Assembly: GCA_030762895.1 (NCBI GenBank)
Contig: CM061067.1
Coordinates: 98,892,602-98,956,601, forward strand
Length of the DNA: 64,000 nucleotides
Source of the DNA: Sophora flavescens
Lineage: Eukaryota; Streptophyta; Magnoliopsida; Fabales; Fabaceae
Direction: 5' to 3'
The position numbers were made by a program, and so were the translations under genes. This document shows positions 34,301 to 46,920 of this stretch, piece after piece. The stretch's first letter is position 1, and each line of letters starts with the position of its first letter. Below the pieces are notes generated by a model, which was given only the letters and a program-made list of their open reading frames with translations, had not been told where the DNA came from and searched no databases.

Positions 34301-35174
34301 TGTTTCTTTTGGTTATTCATATGTCTTACTTGCAGTTGATTATGTCTCTAAGTGGGTGGAGGTCAAGGCCACCAAGACTAATGATTCTCGAGTTGTTGCA
34401 GATTTGGTCAGGTCTAATATCTTTTGCAGGTTTGGTGTTCCTCGAGCTATCATCACTGACCAAGGGAGTCATTTCTACAATAGGACCATGGAGGCTTTGC
34501 TTCGAAAGTATGGGGTAGTGCACAGAGTTGCCATAGCTTATCATCCTCAAACCAATGGGCAGGCCGAAGTCTTTAATAGGGAAATCAAGATAATTTTACA
34601 GAAGGTTGTGCAGCCAAATAGAAAGGATTGGAGCCGTCGGCTTGAGGATGCTCTTTGGGCTCATAGGACCGCTTACAAGACACCTATATGAATGTCTCCC
34701 TTTCGGGTTGTCTTTGGTAAAGCGTGTCACCAACCTGTGGAAATAGAGCATCGTGCATACTGGGCAGTGAAATATTGTAACTTAGCCTTTGAGCAAGCTG
34801 GTTCAGTGAGGAAGCTTCAGTTACAACAACTTGAGGAGCTCCATTTGGAGGCCTATGAGAATTCTAAGATCTACAAGGAGAAGACTAAGCATTTTCATGA
34901 CTTCTCCATTGGCCAAAAAGTGCTTTTGCTTAATTCTCGCCTCAAGCTCATGCTCGGAAAGCTTCGCTTCAGATGGGATGGTCCTTTTGTTGTTACGAAT
35001 GTTTTTCCCCATGGTGCAGTGGAGATTAAAAATGAGACCACTGACAAGAGTTTCAAGGTTAATGGCCATCGTCTTAAGCAGTTTCATGAGAGCCCCATAT
35101 TGGTTGAGGAGCATGTAGAGGAGTTGTCCTTGGACAAGCCCACCTTTCCCGAAGTGCAAATTTTCGCACCTTGA
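31320..35174 (+). pseudogene. pol: Athila pol: protease, RT, RNase H, integrase (few stops)
   Basis: One reading frame runs through the whole region with only a few stop codons: ~31518 (LKEL*THKRK), ~32985 (FFDLL*SFIEV) and ~34689 (KTPI*MSPF). The protease has AILDLDASINVMP, with Asp for the usual Gly in DLGASIN. RT keeps CIDYRKLNQATRKDHFPLPF and VFMDDFTVYG. RNase H keeps MCDASNFALGAVL and TTTEKELLAIVFAL. The integrase zinc site has CHASHIGGHFG but YEQCQR where a Cys is expected first. The integrase triad residues in GIDFMG, ITDQGSHF and GQAEVFNREI are present. Confidence 0.93.
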
Positions 35175-36659
35175 TGAGGGAGTCCTTCCCCTTTTACTTT
35201 TAATTGCACTTTTTTCTTATCTATTGTCTTTGTGCTTACATTGAGGATAATACATGATTTAGGTGTGTGTGTGGGGGTGGGGGGGGGGGGGGGGGTGGGG
35301 GGTTGTGTTTTAGTGTTTTAGGATTTTTATTTTGTTTGGTTTATTGTTTTTAGTGTCTTAAAAATAAAAATAAGAATAAAAATATTATTTGTTTTTGTTT
35401 TTTTGAGTCTTGTTGCATGCTTTTCGGTGAATTTTTAAGTTTGTGTGAGTTGTGAGTGATTTGATTCATTCTTGGTTAAGAGGTTTCATGACTTGATATG
35501 GAGAAATTCTTGCATTTCTAGTGTAATAAGTTGGCATTGAAATTAATTTGTGAATCTTTTGTGGTAGAATTAACCCTTGTGAGTTTTTGAGCCCTATACA
35601 TGGATAAACTGCAATTGTTCCATGCTTTTCTTTCTTGTGTGATTTCACTCATGATTGTTAATTACTCTAGAATTTGACTTGACTCTTTGAAGCCTCTTGT
35701 TCACACGCATGTATTGAGATGATTTAGGCCTTCTTTGTTTTTAAGCTACTATCCAAATAAGCCTACCTTAAAATTATCCCCTTGATAGCCCTTTGAGCCT
35801 ATTTATCCCATTCTTTGTTTTATAGCTCATTACAAGCCTAAAAGTGAAAAACAATGATATGACCCAAACCTTAGGGATTAAAGGAGTTTTGGAATTGTTT
35901 TGGGAATGGATGCTTAAATAAGTGTGGGGTCTATGCAATAGTTTGTGTTTACTTGATTGGAGTGGCAAAGTGCAAAAAATAAAATTAAATAAATAAAGAA
36001 ATAAAAAATAAAGAAAATAAATATAAAAAAAATGAAAAAAAGAAAAAAAAAGAAAAAGAAAAAGAAAAAAAAGAAGTAAATTCTAATGCAATGTGAAAGT
36101 GCAATTGAGTGAAAGTGCAAAAGGAAGAAAAAGTTCAACAGAGACAAAGTGTTGTTCATTGGCATTGAATTGTGTTTCTTGGGATAAATTTGCACGCTTA
36201 TTTAAACTCATTCCGCATTGCTCCTCTAGTCTCTTTGGTTTATAGCTAACATCCCTTCTTGTATCCACCCATACCTTAGCCCCATTACAATATTGAAAAG
36301 TCCTTTTGATCTTTATGTGCATGTGTTTCAAGTGGTGGATGTTAGAGGCTTTTCAAGCTTATGGTAGTGTTAGCATTCATGATGTACCTTGAGCGTAAAC
36401 ACAAACATTAAACACTTGAGAGTTGGAGTGTATGCCTAGTGAGGACTCTACCACTTTGGGTTCATCTTTGATTTGAATTGTCTCCTTGTTTGCTTGAGAT
36501 GTTAAGGACGTATTCATGATTCTTTTGATTCCTCGATGCTTTGAATGTTTGTATCTTGCTCACTCTTGTCCATTCTTGGGATTCATTGATAAGTGTGTTT
36601 GTTGTGTTCATAAAGTTTTTAGGAATTCAATTTTTGAGTTTTGCTCAGGAGTGCAAAAG
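35175..36659. other. Athila 3' non-coding region
   Basis: 1.5 kb between pol and the polypurine tract with no env-like ORF. It holds a G-rich run (35265-35312) and a purine-rich A/G run (35985-36075). Confidence 0.7.
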
Positions 36660-36677
36660 AGTAAGTGTGGGGGAATT
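36660..36677 (+). other. Polypurine tract of the Athila element
   Basis: AGTAAGTGTGGGGGAATT directly precedes the 3' LTR start TGATAACTTA. Confidence 0.85.
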
Positions 36678-37607
36678 TGATAACTTATTTTTGAGTTACC
36701 TTTTAGTGTGTATAATTGGCCTAATTAATTGATATATGTGTTTAATATTGGTGATTTGACTGAGTTTTACATTATTGGGATTAATTGGGCTTAATTGGGC
36801 TTAATTGCTAAACATTGTTAATTTTCAGATTTTTCACTCATCCTGACCTTGCTGCCTTACGCAGAGTATAACTAGAGCTACAGATATCGCATTTTGGTTA
36901 TCTTGATGTCCCTAGAAAGATAAGGAAGAGACCTACAATTTCAGGTTTCACAAGAATTGTCAAATTAGGCCAAAATCAAGGCTAAATTGGGTCCCGAGTT
37001 CTCTGGCGCGGATCAGTGTGCAGTCCATGATGTTCCTTCACTTAAATGGGCCTAACTTACTCATCTTAAGCCCAATTAAGGCATATGATACCTTGTTGGA
37101 AAGATTATTCAGAGGCCCTTAATTTGGTCTAGGGTTAGGTCAGGATTAATAAGTATAAATAGTAGTTTACATCCTCACAAGTAAGAGAGGAAATTAGACA
37201 CTTTTGCAATCCTTGTTTTTGAAAGTTTTGGAATTATCTTGTGTTCTCTTCTCTCCTTTTTAGTTTTCTACACTTTTTGGATGTTTATTGTTAAAGCTTC
37301 TCCAATGGTGATGACTATGGAAGGCTAAACCTTTTATCAATCCTAGACATTCAAGTAATTTGATTTGAATTCCGAGTTCCTTACTTTTAATTGTTTTTCA
37401 ATTGCTTCTTCTCCTTTTCTCTTCTTTCAATTATGATTTGTGTTGTGAGTGTGATTACGCTTGATCTATGTCTGATTAGATGTAGATTCAGTTTTTATAA
37501 TTGAATTGAAATTAGAGAGTAGTGTTGATTAACCTGAAAATCTAATAGAGATTAGGGACCTGATTGGTAACCTAAGTTAATCGAATTTGTGCTTGAATCA
37601 ATATTAT

Positions 37608-40078
37608 TGTCGCGACCACAAAGAAAAAAACTCATTTTTCCTTTTAGAGAGAAAAAAAACATGGAGTCACCACTAACTTTATTTATTTTCATGAAAATTG
37701 GAAAACCCTTGAAGAAAAAGCTTTGGGTTCGGGAGTCGATTACGTCCAGGGAAGGTATGGAGACTTAACCCCACGGTACCGTAGAACATCCAAAAAAATG
37801 GTTACCCAAAATTAGTTGTGTAAATTATTAATATCTTCGAAAATATTTGTTTTACCCCGAAAATCGTCTTTTTTTAAAAAAAAACATCTTTAGTTGTGAA
37901 ATCTCTGATTGAACCTAAATGAGATTGAACATGGCACGTAAGTCCACATGACAACCTCAAAATCTAAAGGGTTGAACATGACACTTGTCATAGAGCAACC
38001 CAAGAAATAAGATTGTTTTAATTAAGTGATCATCTTCTATTTTTATGTAAAATAAATAATTTTACCTCTTGGAAATAGAACAGAAATGAAACGTAGAAAT
38101 GAAACATTTTACTAACTTATTCAGTAAACAGAGACACAAAAATAAGAATGTCAAGAGAAACTTATGAATAATATCAACAAAGAGAACAAAGATTACCAAA
38201 TGAGATCAGAATAGCAATGATTTTATTTTCTCCAGTGGAAAGATTTCAAGATTAAAACCCTTACATTTCAATTTCACTGACTCTTTTAACTCTCCCTTCT
38301 TCTGAAAATTTGGAACCACTCTAATGATGGAGAAGAGAGAAAAAACTCAAATCGCTAACCTCTTTTCTTCACAAAGAAAATATCAGATAAAAATATCTCT
38401 CTCCCTCTGTCTCCGTCTCCTCTTCTCTCTGCCCCTTTTTTTTTTCTTTTCTTTTCGTATCCCTCCTCCCTTTTTATAGATGGAGGAGAGGGCTTCATGC
38501 TTCTTCTTACCCAGCAGCTTCAAGGTTGGTCTTCACGAAATCCGGGGCTTGGGTGGTTCTGAGCAAAAATAGCGTGTGCCCAGACGAGGGCGGCACGAGC
38601 AGCGGAAATGAGGTGATTTGATGTGAAGGTTACATGTTTGAAGAGAGAAGGAGATGGGGTTTTTTTTCTGATGTGTAAGATGGGTTTTTTAGGGTAAGGA
38701 GTGGGGTTGCTAGGTTAAAATGAGGGAGGAGATGAGGAAGAAGAAAGACCAATGGGTGGAGGAGGCGCAAGGGCGATTGGAGAGTGGGAGAAGGAAAAGA
38801 GGTCTTGTCTGATATGTAAAATAGGGTTTTTTAGGGTTAGGAGAAGTAACTCAATCTCCTTTCTTCTTTTCGTTGTTTGTCCTTTTCTCCTTCTTTTCTT
38901 CGTCCTTTCTTCATTATCTTCTTCTTCTTCTTCTTTCTTTATTCTTTAGCCTCCAGACTGAAAATAAAATTGCAGTGGACGGAACCTCTTCGTCCAACAG
39001 AAACTTAGATATGCAAAAGTAGATATACACTGGACGGACCTCCTCGTCCAACATAAGTTTAAACATGCAATGGACGGATCCTCCTCGTCCAACAGAAAAT
39101 TAGATATGCAATGGACGGCCTACTCGTCCAACAAAAACTTAAATATGCAACGGACAAAACCTCTTCGTCCAACATAAAATGCAATGTAATGGACGAGACC
39201 TCCCTGTCCAATAGAAAGTTAAAATGCAATGGAAGACCTACTCGTCCAACAGAAAGTTAAAATGCAATGGAAGACCTACTCGTCCAACTGAAACTAAAAC
39301 ATACAATGGAAGACCTACTCGTCCAACGGAAAGTTAAAATGCAATGGAAGACCTACTCGTCCAATAGAAACTAAAACATGCAATGGAAGACCTACGCATC
39401 CAACAGAAAGTTAAAATGCAATGGAAGACCTACTCGTCCAACAGAAAGTTAAACATACAATGGAAGACCTGCTCATCCAACAGAAAGTTAAAATGCAATG
39501 GAAGACCTGCTCGTCCAACAGAAACTAAAACATACAATGGAAGACCTACTCGTCCAACAGAAATTTAAACATACAAAGGAGGATCTACTCGTCCAACAGA
39601 AATTAAAACATTCAATGGAAGACCTACGTGTCCAACAGAAATTTAAAATGCAATGGAAGACCTACTCGTCCAACAGAAACTTAAACATGCAATGGACGGA
39701 ACCTCTTCGTCCAACATAAAATGCAGTGTAATGGACGAGACCTCCCCGTCCAATAGAAAATGCAATGCAATGGACGGGACCTCCCCATCCAACAGAAAAT
39801 GCAATGGATGGGACCTCGTCGTCCAACATCAAGTGCAATGGACGGGACCTCTTTGTCCAACAGTAAATGCAATGGACTGGACGGGACCTCCCCGTCCAAC
39901 AACAAGTGCAAAGGACTGGACTGGACCTCCCCGTCCAATAGCAAATTAGTTATGAGCCTCCTCCTTTCTTCATTATTTTCTTTTTCTTCTTTCTCTCTTC
40001 ACTAGTATTATTTTTTAGTCTCCCTGAAATATAATAACATAATAATAAAATGAAGACAGACAAAAATGGGTGTTCATA
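37608..40078 (+). mobile_element. Solo LTR, Tat/Ogre-like, TSD ATTAT
   Basis: It starts TGTCGCGACC and ends AATGGGTGTTCATA, flanked by ATTAT (37603-37607 and 40079-40083). The first 200 bases (CATGGAGTCACCACTAACTT, GGGTTCGGGAGTCGATTACG, GGGAAGGTATGGAGACTT) look like the start of LTRs of the Tat/Ogre lineage. There is no PBS or coding sequence, so it is a solo LTR left by LTR-LTR recombination. The last base pair deviates from the expected CA end. Confidence 0.75.
38960..39948 (+). repeat. ~40-bp minisatellite inside the solo LTR
   Basis: About 25 tandem units of ~38-45 bp on the theme AATGGAAGACCTACTCGTCC then AACAGAAAGTTAAAATGC. Outer units read GGACGG instead of GGAAGA, and the central ones are more alike, as expected from unequal exchange. 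Both strands have open frames through it, which is a by-product of the repeat and not a gene. Confidence 0.9.
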
Positions 40079-40426
40079 ATTATTAGTGATTGCGATTCTG
40101 ATTTCAATTTTGTTGATTAAACCCTACATGATTATGTAGTAGATTCGAATTAACAGAGAGGGAGAGCAAACAAGTTTATATCTTTTAGAACAATGACGAA
40201 TTCTACCAAAGAACATGATGTCTTGGATTGATGTTTTTAATTAATTGAATTTCTTTGTTTATTTCAAACTGTTTTCTCCTTGAAAAATTTGAAACCCCCC
40301 TTTCTCTAATATTCTTGATTGGCTGATAATTTTCAAGATCCTCGTGAGACGACCAAGGTTGTTTTACCTTGTACTGCAGTTTTTTTAATTACAATATTAT
40401 TTTGACCCGTGTACGACCACGGATCA

Positions 40427-40988
40427 GCGACCGAAATATGGGCGTTGCAGAAACCCTGGTCGCTAAGGATTTAGTAACCGAATTAATACTTCGGTTGCAA
40501 AATAGCGACCGAAATTAATACTTCGGTTGCAAAATAGCGACCGATTTTTCAGTCGCTATATTATTAAAATCGGTCGTAATGTGGGTTGGTCGCCTGCTCT
40601 GGTTAATCAAAATTGGTGACTATTTTTTGTCACAAATTCGGTCTCTATGTAATATTAAATATAATATATCATTTAAATGAAATTTGATTTACACATAGCG
40701 ACGAATTTTTTCTTTGGTATTTTGGTTGCTAAATACTTTTGTAAATTTTTCTTTGGTTTTTATTTTAAAATGATTATAAATTACTAATATTTTTATTATT
40801 ATTTAAGCTAAGTTTTTTCAATTTAATAATATAAAATTAATCACATTATCATATAAATAAATATGAATGTCCTACAATAAAAATCTGCAAACTCTAGAAA
40901 ATGAAAAAAATACAAATGAACGTCGGTCATGATGTGGAGGCGGAGGCGACCAACAATCATCACCGTCCGTGCCGTCGGGGTTTGCCAT
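40427..40988 (-). pseudogene. CACTA 1, left inner piece: subterminal repeats and C-terminus of its gene
   Basis: 40427-40720 carries repeats of AGCGACCGAAAT in both orientations. On the minus strand from 40988 a frame reads NPDGTDGDDCWSPPPPHHDR, which continues the frame that ends in DAAPEDEDMA at 56884 on the other side of Copia 2. The gene's C-terminus was therefore split by that insertion. Confidence 0.75.
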
Positions 40989-41177
40989 TGTTGGAGAGTC
41001 CGAGGAGCACCGGGAGCAACAATGGGCTATTGTCCAGGACCATCAAGAGACCAAGACACCACATCACAACCCAAATCCTTAAGGCATTAGGTATATGGGT
41101 CACCTATCTTATATATCCTTCATTTAGCTCATTCCTAGCCAATGTGGCACTTAACCACTCACACTTGAATTCCAACA
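40989..41177 (-). repeat. 3' LTR of Copia 2, short (189 bp)
   Basis: TGTTGGAGAGTCC...TTCCAACA. It matches the distal part of the 5' LTR (56577-56878) but lacks ~540 bp present there. Confidence 0.85.
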
Positions 41178-41191
41178 ATCTCCCCCTCGAA
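41178..41191 (-). other. Polypurine tract of Copia 2
   Basis: The minus strand reads TCGAGGGGGAGAT directly before the LTR start TGTTGGAATT. Confidence 0.85.
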
Positions 41192-41293
41192 TGTGAGTCT
41201 CCCACATCACTATACTTGCACCGCCGTCTTTACCAACCAACGGGGCACACCACTTGACTCCACCGTGATCAAGAAGACTTTCGATACAAGGAT

Positions 41294-44190
41294 CTAATAC
41301 ACCTGATTCTTTGCCAAGTAGATAGCGTTCTGGCTGTCATAATGCAACTGAACTTCACCTTGGTCAATGCTTAACTCCTTTACCAGCCCTGTAAGCCACA
41401 TAGCTTCCTTGGAAGCCTCAGCAACTGCCATGTACTCTGCTTTAGTTGTGGAAAAAGCAACAACAGACTGGACCGATGATTTCCAACAAATAGGCCCTCC
41501 TGCAAGAGTGAAAACATACCTTGTTGTAGACCTCCTATCATCTATATCACCTGCATAGTCTGAATCCACATAACCAACAATTGATGGATCACCATGTTGA
41601 CTGCCAAACATAATACCATGACTTGTAGTGCCCTTCAAATACCTGAAAATCCACTTGACTGCCTCCCAATGTTGCTTTCCTAGTTTCGACATGAACTTGC
41701 AAACTTGGCTTACAGCCTGTGCCAAATCAGGTCTAGTGCAAACCATAGCATACATCAAGCACCCAACTGCACTGGCATAGGGAAATTTTGACATGTATTC
41801 AGCTTCTGCATCTGTCTTTGGACACTGATCCAATGAAAGCTTGAAGTGATTCACCAATGGAGTACTTATGGCCTTAGCATTACTCATGTCAAATCTGTAT
41901 AGGACCTTATGAACATAGCTTTGCTGGGAGAGCCATAATTTTCTAGCTCCCATGTCCCTGTGAATATCCATCCTAATAATCTTCTTAGCAACTCCTAAAT
42001 CCTTCATGTCAAACTCCTTTCCCAACAAGATTTTCAGCTCATTGACATCACTCAAATGATTAGCATCAATCAACATAACATCACCATAAAGTAGCAGAAA
42101 AATAAAAGAACCATCATCAAGGTTCTTCACATAAACACAGTAATCATACTCACATCGCCTATAACCAATCTTAAGTATATATAAGAATCAAAACGCTTGT
42201 ACCACTGTCTGGAGACTGGTTTAACCCATATAGAGACCGCTTCAACTTACAAACCAGGTGACCCTGTCCAGCGTCATTGAACCCCTCTGGATGTTTCATG
42301 TAAATCTGCTCCTTTAGTTCTCCATGGAGAAAAGCTGTCTTCACATCCATCTATTCTGAATGCATATCCCGACTGGCTACCAATGCTAGCACCGACCTGA
42401 TAGAAGTGAATCTCACTACCGGAGAGAAAATCTCATCATAATCAATCCCATTTTATTGTGAATACCCTTTTGCAACAAGACAAGCCTTGTACTTTTCCCT
42501 TTCTTTTTATGATATTGCAGGTTTCCTCTTGTACACCCACTTGCACCCAATAGCACGTTTGTTCAGAGGCAATGAAACTAGCTCCCATGTCTGGTTCTTA
42601 TGCAAAGAATCCATCTCCTCCATCATGGCACCCATCCATCTTTCCTTATCCTGGCTGTTTATAGCCTCTTGAAAGTTAGACGGATCTCCTGAACTGATAT
42701 GTAGTGCAACAGAGACCAAATCTTCAAACCCATATCTCTCTGGTGGTTTGATAGCACGACGTTCTCGATCTCTGACAAGAGTATACTGCTGCACACCTGA
42801 ACTCTCAGCATGAGATTCAGGTTCTGGTGTTGGACTAGAACACAGTTCCATGCCTTTCTTTATCGGGACCTGTTCAACTTCCACATGGACCACCTTAGAT
42901 CCCAAAGTATCTCCGTTTGGCTCGGGCACATCTGTTAGAACCGTCTGCTTCAACATAAACTGTTCATTAAATACTGCATCTTTGCTAATCACCATCTTCC
43001 TTGAAGCTAGATCCCAGAACTTGAACCCCTTCATACCATTCGCATAACCTACGAAAATACACTTTTTCGACTTGGGATGAAGTTTAGATATTTCATTACT
43101 AGCTATATGCACATAAGCAAGACAACCAAAAATTCATAAATTACTAAAATCAATTAGGTTACCTGTCCATACATCCTCTGCAACTTTTCCATCCAATGAG
43201 GCTCGTGGTAATCTATTGATGACATAGCATGCCATAATGATTGCCTCTGCCCAGAAACCCTTTGAAAGACCAGCATTCGATCTCAGACATCTTGCCCTCT
43301 TAGTAAGAGACCTGTTCATCCTCTCTGCAATCCCATTCTACTGTGGAGTTTTACGAACCGATAAATGCCTCTGAATACCGTGTTCTTCATAGAATTTCTG
43401 AAATTTTGAATCGGTGTACTCGGTACCATTATCTGATCTCCAGTATTTGATTTTCCTACCCGTCTGATTCTCTACCTCTGCCTTCCAGACCTTGAACTTA
43501 GCAAAGACTTCTAATTTGTTTCAGAAAATACACCCAGTCCTTGCTCGACAAATCATCAGTGAATGTCACAAAATATCGGGAACCGCCTAGAGATGGTTCC
43601 TGAGTGGGCCCTCATACATCAGAATGAACATAGTCCAAGACACCCTGGGTTCTGTGTTTTATAGCTTTAAAACTAACTCGAGTATGTTTCCCAAGCACAC
43701 AATACTTGCACAGATCCATCTTGCAGCTACTAACACCAATCAACAGATCCTTTTTGCATAGTTCTGTCATACCACGCACACTGCGATGACCCAAACGCAT
43801 GTGCCATAGATTGGTGGCATCATTATTGAATTCTATAGAAGCAACTTCAGTAACTCCACCTACAATTGTACTCCCTAACAGCTTGTAGGTGTTCCCTACA
43901 GTCCTTTTTCCTTTCATCATAGTCAAAGCACCCTTGCTTACATTGAGAGTATCACTATATGCATCAGCTCTATAACTGAATCCATTGACCTGTAGAGTCC
44001 CCAAGGAGATCAAGTTCTTTTTTAGATCAGGTATGTGCCTAACCTCACCGAATGTTTTCACAACACCATCATCCATTACAATTATGATTTCTCCCATGCC
44101 TACAATAGCACAAGCTTTATTATCTCCCAAATAAACAAAACCAAAATTGCCTGACCTGTATGTGGTGACCCATTCCCTGTTTGTCGCCAT
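41294..44190 (-). pseudogene. pol: Copia 2 pol: integrase, RT, RNase H (broken)
   Basis: The integrase zinc region shows LWHMRLGHRSVRG and CKYCVLGKH (43830-43690). The first integrase Asp (DYVHSDV) is followed at once by a stop at ~43610. IN continues in pieces (43319-43134, 43112-42507) with KCIFVGYANGMKGFKFWD. RT is fragmented; its active-site motif reads YGDVML instead of YVDDML (42100). RNase H has GYVDSDYAGDIDDRRSTTRY and DSQNAIYLAKNQVY, after which ~60 residues expected in the family are missing (only ~100 bp remain to the PPT). Confidence 0.9.
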
Positions 44191-44204
44191 GTGATAGGAG
44201 CAAC

Positions 44205-44892
44205 TTAAGTCAAGGATCCATTCATCTGTGAATTGACTGGTAGTGACAGAGAGTAAGTCTCCTTCACTGTAGTAATCGAAATCATCTGTCTGGGCCAGGT
44301 TCGCAGAACTACCATCCTTTCCCTCCCACTTGTTGGGACAATCCTTTTTATAATGCCCGATTTGTTTGCACTTAAAGTACTGTGCCGTTTTGCCTCTACC
44401 CTTGGATTTTGTCCGCTTTCCCTTGGCAGAACCTGCTCCGCCTTGTTTCCTCCCACGTTCTTGACCCCCTTAACATACAGACCTTCGCCTTGAGACCCAG
44501 ACCCTTCCCATGCATTCTGTTTTCTTTGAGAGTGAGACATAAGTGCATCAGTAATCTTGTCCAGTTTGATAGCGTCTTTCCCGTAGGTAAGAGTAGTCAC
44601 CAAGTGTTCGTAAGAATTAGGCAAAGAGCACAGCAGAATTATTGCATTATCTTCGTCATCGACCTTCACATCAAGCTTCTGTAAATCAGTGATTATGCCA
44701 TTGAAAGCGTTGACATGCTGTTGCAAATCAGAACCCTCCTGCATCTTCAGGCCATACAGTCTCTGTTTTCGATACAACTTGTTCGCCAGAGGCTTGGACA
44801 TATGCTGCGTCTCCAATTTCTGCCATACCTCTATTGGAGACTTTAAATCCATGACGTGATACAACACCTCGTCTGACAAACAGAGTCGTATG
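44205..44892 (-). pseudogene. gag: Copia 2 gag, C-terminal part, and protease (broken)
   Basis: It reads VLYHVMDLKSPIEVWQKLET, NKLYRKQRLYGLKMQEGSDL and LLCSLPNSYEHLV, typical Copia gag. The zinc knuckle CKQIGHYKKDC lies in another frame near 44350, so a frameshift is present at ~44460. The protease motif reads WILDLSCSYHM where WILDSGCSYHM is usual, so the catalytic Ser-Gly is lost. The N-terminus continues at 55827. Confidence 0.85.
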
Positions 44893-45499
44893 GTGTAACA
44901 GCCTAATTTTAATTATGCTGTTCAACCGGTTAAAATATAATTAAATTATATTTTAAATTTGAGAGTTAGAAAGTGTTTTTGATTAAAATAAAATCATATT
45001 CATAGTCTACTTTATGGTAGAGGATTACGGTAAAATTTTCGGTTGAAAATTCAGACGAAAGTCGATCTGCGTTTTCACTGTCGATACAAGTTTACTATGC
45101 AGAAAACCTAATTTCGACCCGTCAACGAGATAGTTAGTGTTTTTATTATGTTTCCTTAAACTTTGGTTATTTTGAAAATTTTCATTCAAAAATAAAATAT
45201 AATATTTTATTCGGGCGAAAACATCGGAAGAATTACGATCGGAAATGCAACCAAGTACGAAATGGAGCAGAATAGGAGACATAAAAGGCTTGAGGTGAGA
45301 TGAGGGAGTGAGGTGACTTACTAGAGGTATGGACTAAGCTACCTCCTAAAAGGTGGTCATGATGGACTTTTTGAAATATATCATATTATATTCTAAAAAC
45401 CTATTTTTCTCTTTCCTCTTCAACCAAACAAGGCATAAGGTCAAAACTTGCTCTCCAGGCTCATTCCTCTCTCCTCAATTTCGTGCCACTCTCTCCCCT

Positions 45500-45510
45500 C
45501 TATATATATA
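45500..45510 (+). promoter_or_regulatory. TATA box of the solo LTR
   Basis: CTATATATATA is followed by CCCC and a CT-rich leader (CTTCATCATCTTCCTCCTTC), the look of an LTR promoter ~600 bp from the LTR start. Confidence 0.5.
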
Positions 45511-45919
45511 CCCCTTTCATTTTCACTTCATCATCTTCCTCCTTCAACCTCCATTAAACATTCATCTTCTTCTTTCTTATAAAAGTTCAAGCTCTTAAAG
45601 CTTTAGTTTTTATTCATCTTTTATACTTAAGTTCTTCATTAAAGTTCTTCCTTATACTAAGGGTAATGCTCTCATATGAATCTTTTTGCAAGTTTCATCT
45701 TTTATTTCTTAGTTCACTTTATGTGTTCTTTATATGCTTTAAACTTCTAAAATATCTCTAAAATGGTAGAAAACTCCTTTTGAGTTGAAACCACTTTCTA
45801 TAGTCTTGTGTTAACTTATATTTTCACATACTAAGAGGTTGTGTAAAACAAAAATCTCTACCTATCTCTTCCAATGAAGGCAGAATGCTTGCATTTGTGA
45901 CCTAAGAAGTTTTTGTTTC

Positions 45920-46920
45920 AACTTTTGGAATATGATCATGTGTTTGAGTTTCAAACTATATATTGTTCTTAAATCTATAAATCTTGGAAGTTTTGATAGC
46001 TTGTTCCTATTATGGTTGAAAATATGAATAAGTAAGCCTAGGATACTATGTTTCAACTTTCCAAGTATGATCATGGATTTAGAACTCTTAATACCTTGTG
46101 ATGCTAAACCTAAGAGTTATTGTTAAACAAAGAATATTTTCCTCATCATCCTATGATGGCCGAAACTTAGTGTTTAGGTGCTAGGATATGTGAGTTTTTA
46201 TTTTTCCAAAATGATCATGGACTTAAACTCCATAAGATATTTGGATGCTAAGTCTAAGAGATTGGAAAGTTTAAGGATTTCTAACTTGTTTATTCTATGT
46301 TATTATAGCTAGGATGTATTACTTTCATTTTTCCAAGATGATCATGGACTTGAGCTCCATAAGATATTTGGATGCTAAATCTAAGAGATTGGAATGTTTA
46401 AGTTTCCATTGTTTTCCAAGATGATCATGGATTTGAGCTCCATAAGATATTTGGATGCTAAGTCTAAGAGCAATATGTTTAAGTTTCCATTGTTTTCCAA
46501 AATGATCATGGACTTGAGATCCATTAGATATTTGGATGCTAAGTCTAAGAGATTGGAAAGTTTAAGGATTTCTAACTTGTTTATTCTATGTTATTAAAGC
46601 TAGGATGTATTACTTTCATTTTTCCAAGATGATCATGGACTTGAGCTCCATAAGATATTTGGATTCTAAGTCTAAGAGATTGGAATGTTTAAGTTTCCAT
46701 TGTTTTCCAAAATGATCATGGACTTGAGCTCCATAAGATATTTGGATGCTAAGTCTAAGAGATTGGAAAGTTTAAAGATTTCTAACCTATAAATCCTATG
46801 AAGGCCGAACCTAGAAGGTTATGGACCTAGGATACTTTGTTCTTATTTTTTCCAAAATGATCATGGTTTTGAGCTCCTTAATACATATGGATGCTAAACC
46901 TAAGAGATTGGAAAGTTTAG
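45920..46920 (+). repeat. Tandem repeat in the solo LTR (ATGATCATGG units)
   Basis: At least eight copies of a unit with ATGATCATGGACTTGAGCTC, CATAAGATATTTGGATGC and TAAGTCTAAGAGATTGGAAA, near 46064, 46208, 46337, 46420, 46500, 46627, 46711 and 46855. Spacing alternates between ~80 and ~125 bp, so a higher-order unit was also amplified. Confidence 0.88.

Larger units (their letters stand above)
27840..40426 (+). mobile_element. Ty3/gypsy Athila-lineage element, decayed
   Basis: LTRs are 27840-29096 and 36678-40426, the latter containing a foreign 2.47-kb insertion. The primer site is of tRNA-Asp type (29101-29117), followed by gag, protease, RT, RNase H, integrase and a long non-coding stretch before the polypurine tract. 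Flanks are GCGTC (27835-27839) and GCGAC (40427-40431): a 5-bp duplication with one change, lying inside a CACTA subterminal GCGAC repeat. No env-like ORF is seen. Confidence 0.92.
36678..40426 (+). repeat. 3' LTR of the Athila element, split by a solo LTR
   Basis: Homology to the 5' LTR runs 36678-37607, stops, and resumes at 40079-40426. Joined length without the insertion (~1270 bp) agrees with the 1257-bp 5' LTR. Confidence 0.93.

Noticed and set aside
35914..36195. Hydrophobic minus-strand ORF rich in Phe and Ile
   Set aside because: It is the complement of an A/G-rich tract in the Athila 3' non-coding region.
38960..39948. CRISPR-like spacing of repeats
   Set aside because: This is a plant genome and the units are diverged throughout with no unique spacers; it is a minisatellite in an LTR.
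39383..39949. ORFs on both strands through the 40-bp repeat
   Set aside because: Products of the minisatellite, with no domain or start context.
41294..44892. Copia 2 as a separate element ending at 44892
   Set aside because: Its gag continues exactly at 55827 across a TATGG duplication, and the LTR/PBS lies at 56017-56878.
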